From an uncultured Bacilli bacterium (lineage in GTDB: Bacteria; Bacillota_I; Bacilli_A; RF39; UBA660): a stretch of 6,486 nt of DNA. The position numbers were made by a program, and so were the translations under genes. The stretch lies in the NCBI GenBank assembly GCA_947586295.1, contig CANPXQ010000054.1:1-6486 (forward strand), given 5' to 3'. Shown one piece after another: positions 5,504 through 6,486 of this stretch. Below the pieces are notes generated by a model. That model was not told where the DNA came from and ran no database searches. It saw nothing but the letters and a program-made list of their open reading frames with translations. Position 1 is the first letter of the stretch; the number at the start of each line of letters is the position of its first letter.

Positions 5504-6320
5504 CTTCATCTTCCTCGCCTTCTATTGATTCATCAGCTTCAAAGAATACTTCGCGTTTTGGTTGCAAAGCCTCAGTTAACATCATTCTAAATTCATCCGG
5601 ATCTAAATTATAATGTAATTCTCCATCAAGGGCAATACTTAAGCGACCAGTTTCTTCACTAACTACTAAAGCAACAGCATCACTTTCTTCAGCTATTCCT
5701 AAGGCCGCTCTATGACGAGTTCCAAGTCTTTTAGACAAATTAGGGTTCATACTCGTTTTAAAAACAGAACCAGCACAAGTTATCCTATCCCCTTGAATAA
5801 TTACTCCTCCATCATGAAGTGGGGAATTTGGGAAAAAGATAGTTTCAAGCAAAGAATCAGAAATATCCGCATATATTTTTGTAGACGAATTAATATATTC
5901 CTCCAATGATATTTCTCTTTCAATAACAATTAAAGCCCCTATTCTATTTTTGCGTAAATAATCAATACTTCGTGTTATTTCATAAACAACTTTTTCTCTT
6001 TCATCAACAGTTAAAACTTTATGGCGACCCAATAATTGAGTTCTTCCTAAGCTTTCTAATACACTTCTAATTTCCGGTTGAAATATAACAATGATAGCAA
6101 GTGGGCCCCATTGAATTGCATATTCCAAAATAACTCCAACAGTATAAAGGTTTAATAAATCACTCAATACTTTAACTATTAAAATTACTAATACTCCCTT
6201 GACAATAAGAACCATTTTTATATTATTTTTAACATTTTTTAATATATAATAAAACGCAAGCCATACAAAGCATATATCAATTATTTTTGTAATAATACTC
6301 CACCAATTTGATAGATCCAT
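5496..6320 (-). CDS. cdaA: CdaA, membrane-bound diadenylate cyclase (c-di-AMP synthase)
   Basis: CdaA condenses two ATP into cyclic di-AMP, a second messenger that controls potassium and osmolyte transport and cell-wall homeostasis in Firmicutes. Three membrane helices (about 9-29, 34-56, 60-80) are followed by FQPEIRSVLESLGR (80-93), the conserved entry to the DAC domain, and the catalytic domain (about 105-250). SPLHDGG (166-172) corresponds to the catalytic DGA motif, with Ala replaced by Gly; Asp170 is kept. The ATP-binding GTRHRAALG (200-208) is intact with RHR at 202-204, and SEETGRLSIA (221-230) is typical. A strongly acidic tail ends the protein. Length (274) is normal. The ATG at 6320 has a perfect GGAGG (6326-6330) five bases upstream. 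It is the first gene of a cdaA-cdaR operon, overlapping cdaR by 8-14 bases. Confidence 0.96.
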   Translation of the reverse strand: MDLSNWWSIITKIIDICFVWLAFYYILKNVKNNIKMVLIVKGVLVILIVKVLSDLLNLYTVGVILEYAIQWGPLAIIVIFQPEIRSVLESLGRTQLLGRHKVLTVDEREKVVYEITRSIDYLRKNRIGALIVIEREISLEEYINSSTKIYADISDSLLETIFFPNSPLHDGGVIIQGDRITCAGSVFKTSMNPNLSKRLGTRHRAALGIAEESDAVALVVSEETGRLSIALDGELHYNLDPDEFRMMLTEALQPKREVFFEADESIEGEEDEDA

Positions 6321-6344
6321 ACTAACCTCCTACCTTGCTAAATC

Positions 6345-6373
6345 ATTATATCAAATATTTATGAAAATAGAAA
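6345..6373 (-). promoter_or_regulatory. Probable promoter of the cdaA-cdaR operon
   Basis: On the minus strand TTTGATATAAT gives a perfect -10 (6345-6350) with an extended TG motif. The -35 candidate TTTCTA (6368-6373) at 17 bp is weak, as is common with extended -10 promoters. Predicted start is G6338, leaving an 18-nt leader that contains the GGAGG ribosome-binding site. No riboswitch fits in so short a leader. Confidence 0.6.
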
Positions 6374-6486
6374 GTAAAATACATTAGGCAATATTCTCTT
6401 TTTTTAAAAAGTAGATTAAAAAGATAAATTCTCGATATAAAAAAATAAGAGAAGTTAGTTTTGTAATAATTTATATTATAATAAAC
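6374..6486. other. AT-rich non-coding stretch at the right edge
   Basis: I see no gene here. TATAAT occurs on the plus strand at 6477-6482 and overlapping on the minus strand at 6475-6480. The plus copy could belong to a divergent gene beyond the edge, but neither has a convincing -35. TTCTC/GAGAA repeats and A/T runs are present without a clear terminator. Confidence 0.4.

Noticed and set aside
5712..5909. Plus-strand open frame of 65 codons inside cdaA
   Set aside because: It lies wholly opposite the conserved catalytic region of cdaA, has no family resemblance, and its codons simply mirror that gene.
6393..6455. TTCTC/GAGAA repeats and A/T runs upstream of cdaA, as a terminator or small RNA
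   Set aside because: The arms are 5 bp, far apart or interrupted, and no G-C-rich stem with a following T-run can be drawn.

Overview
The window looks like a chromosomal segment of a low-GC, Mollicutes-like or Erysipelotrichia-like member of the Bacilli, for instance an uncultured gut lineage such as RF39. The clues are the strongly AT-rich sequence, the Bacilli/Mollicutes-type start of a 16S rRNA gene, a cdaA-cdaR pair, and several families best known from Bacillus and Clostridia. UGG encodes Trp throughout and one gene ends in TGA, so the standard bacterial code (table 11) fits rather than the Mycoplasma code. The exact lineage is inference.

Layout, left to right. Almost everything is on the minus strand, so transcription runs right to left. 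Positions 1-61 are the first bases of a 16S rRNA gene running off the left edge. Its leader (about 61-168) holds a boxA-like antitermination element and a hairpin, and a near-consensus promoter lies at 175-203. Upstream of it are an NtdP/YgaC-type nucleoside tri-/diphosphatase (293-820), an S41 carboxy-terminal processing protease with a PDZ domain (862-2076), a single-pass membrane protein with a probable degenerate thioredoxin-like domain (2203-2718), and a YdcC/GerS-like lipoprotein (2760-3812). A small plus-strand DUF378 membrane protein follows (3917-4123). A terminator that can act in both directions (4122-4150) separates it from the cdaR-cdaA pair (cdaA 5496-6320, cdaR 4148-5503). This pair makes and modulates cyclic di-AMP at the membrane. 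The last 166 bases are non-coding and carry the cdaA promoter and ribosome-binding site.

Functionally this is mostly housekeeping and cell-envelope content: c-di-AMP synthesis, an extracytoplasmic protease, a lipoprotein and small membrane proteins, ending at an rRNA operon. No mobile element, CRISPR array, tRNA, toxin-antitoxin pair or defence system is visible, and I found no convincing new multi-gene system.

The most unusual feature is extreme compaction at the gene borders. At two junctions (about 837-875 and 2734-2766) the stop codon of one gene lies inside both a terminator hairpin and the -35 box of the next gene's promoter. The predicted mRNA leaders there are only about 9-10 nt. Other points of interest are a DGG in place of DGA in the diadenylate cyclase, the absence of glmM after cdaR, a four-cysteine cluster in the lipoprotein's interdomain linker, and a strong-looking promoter antisense to ntdP.
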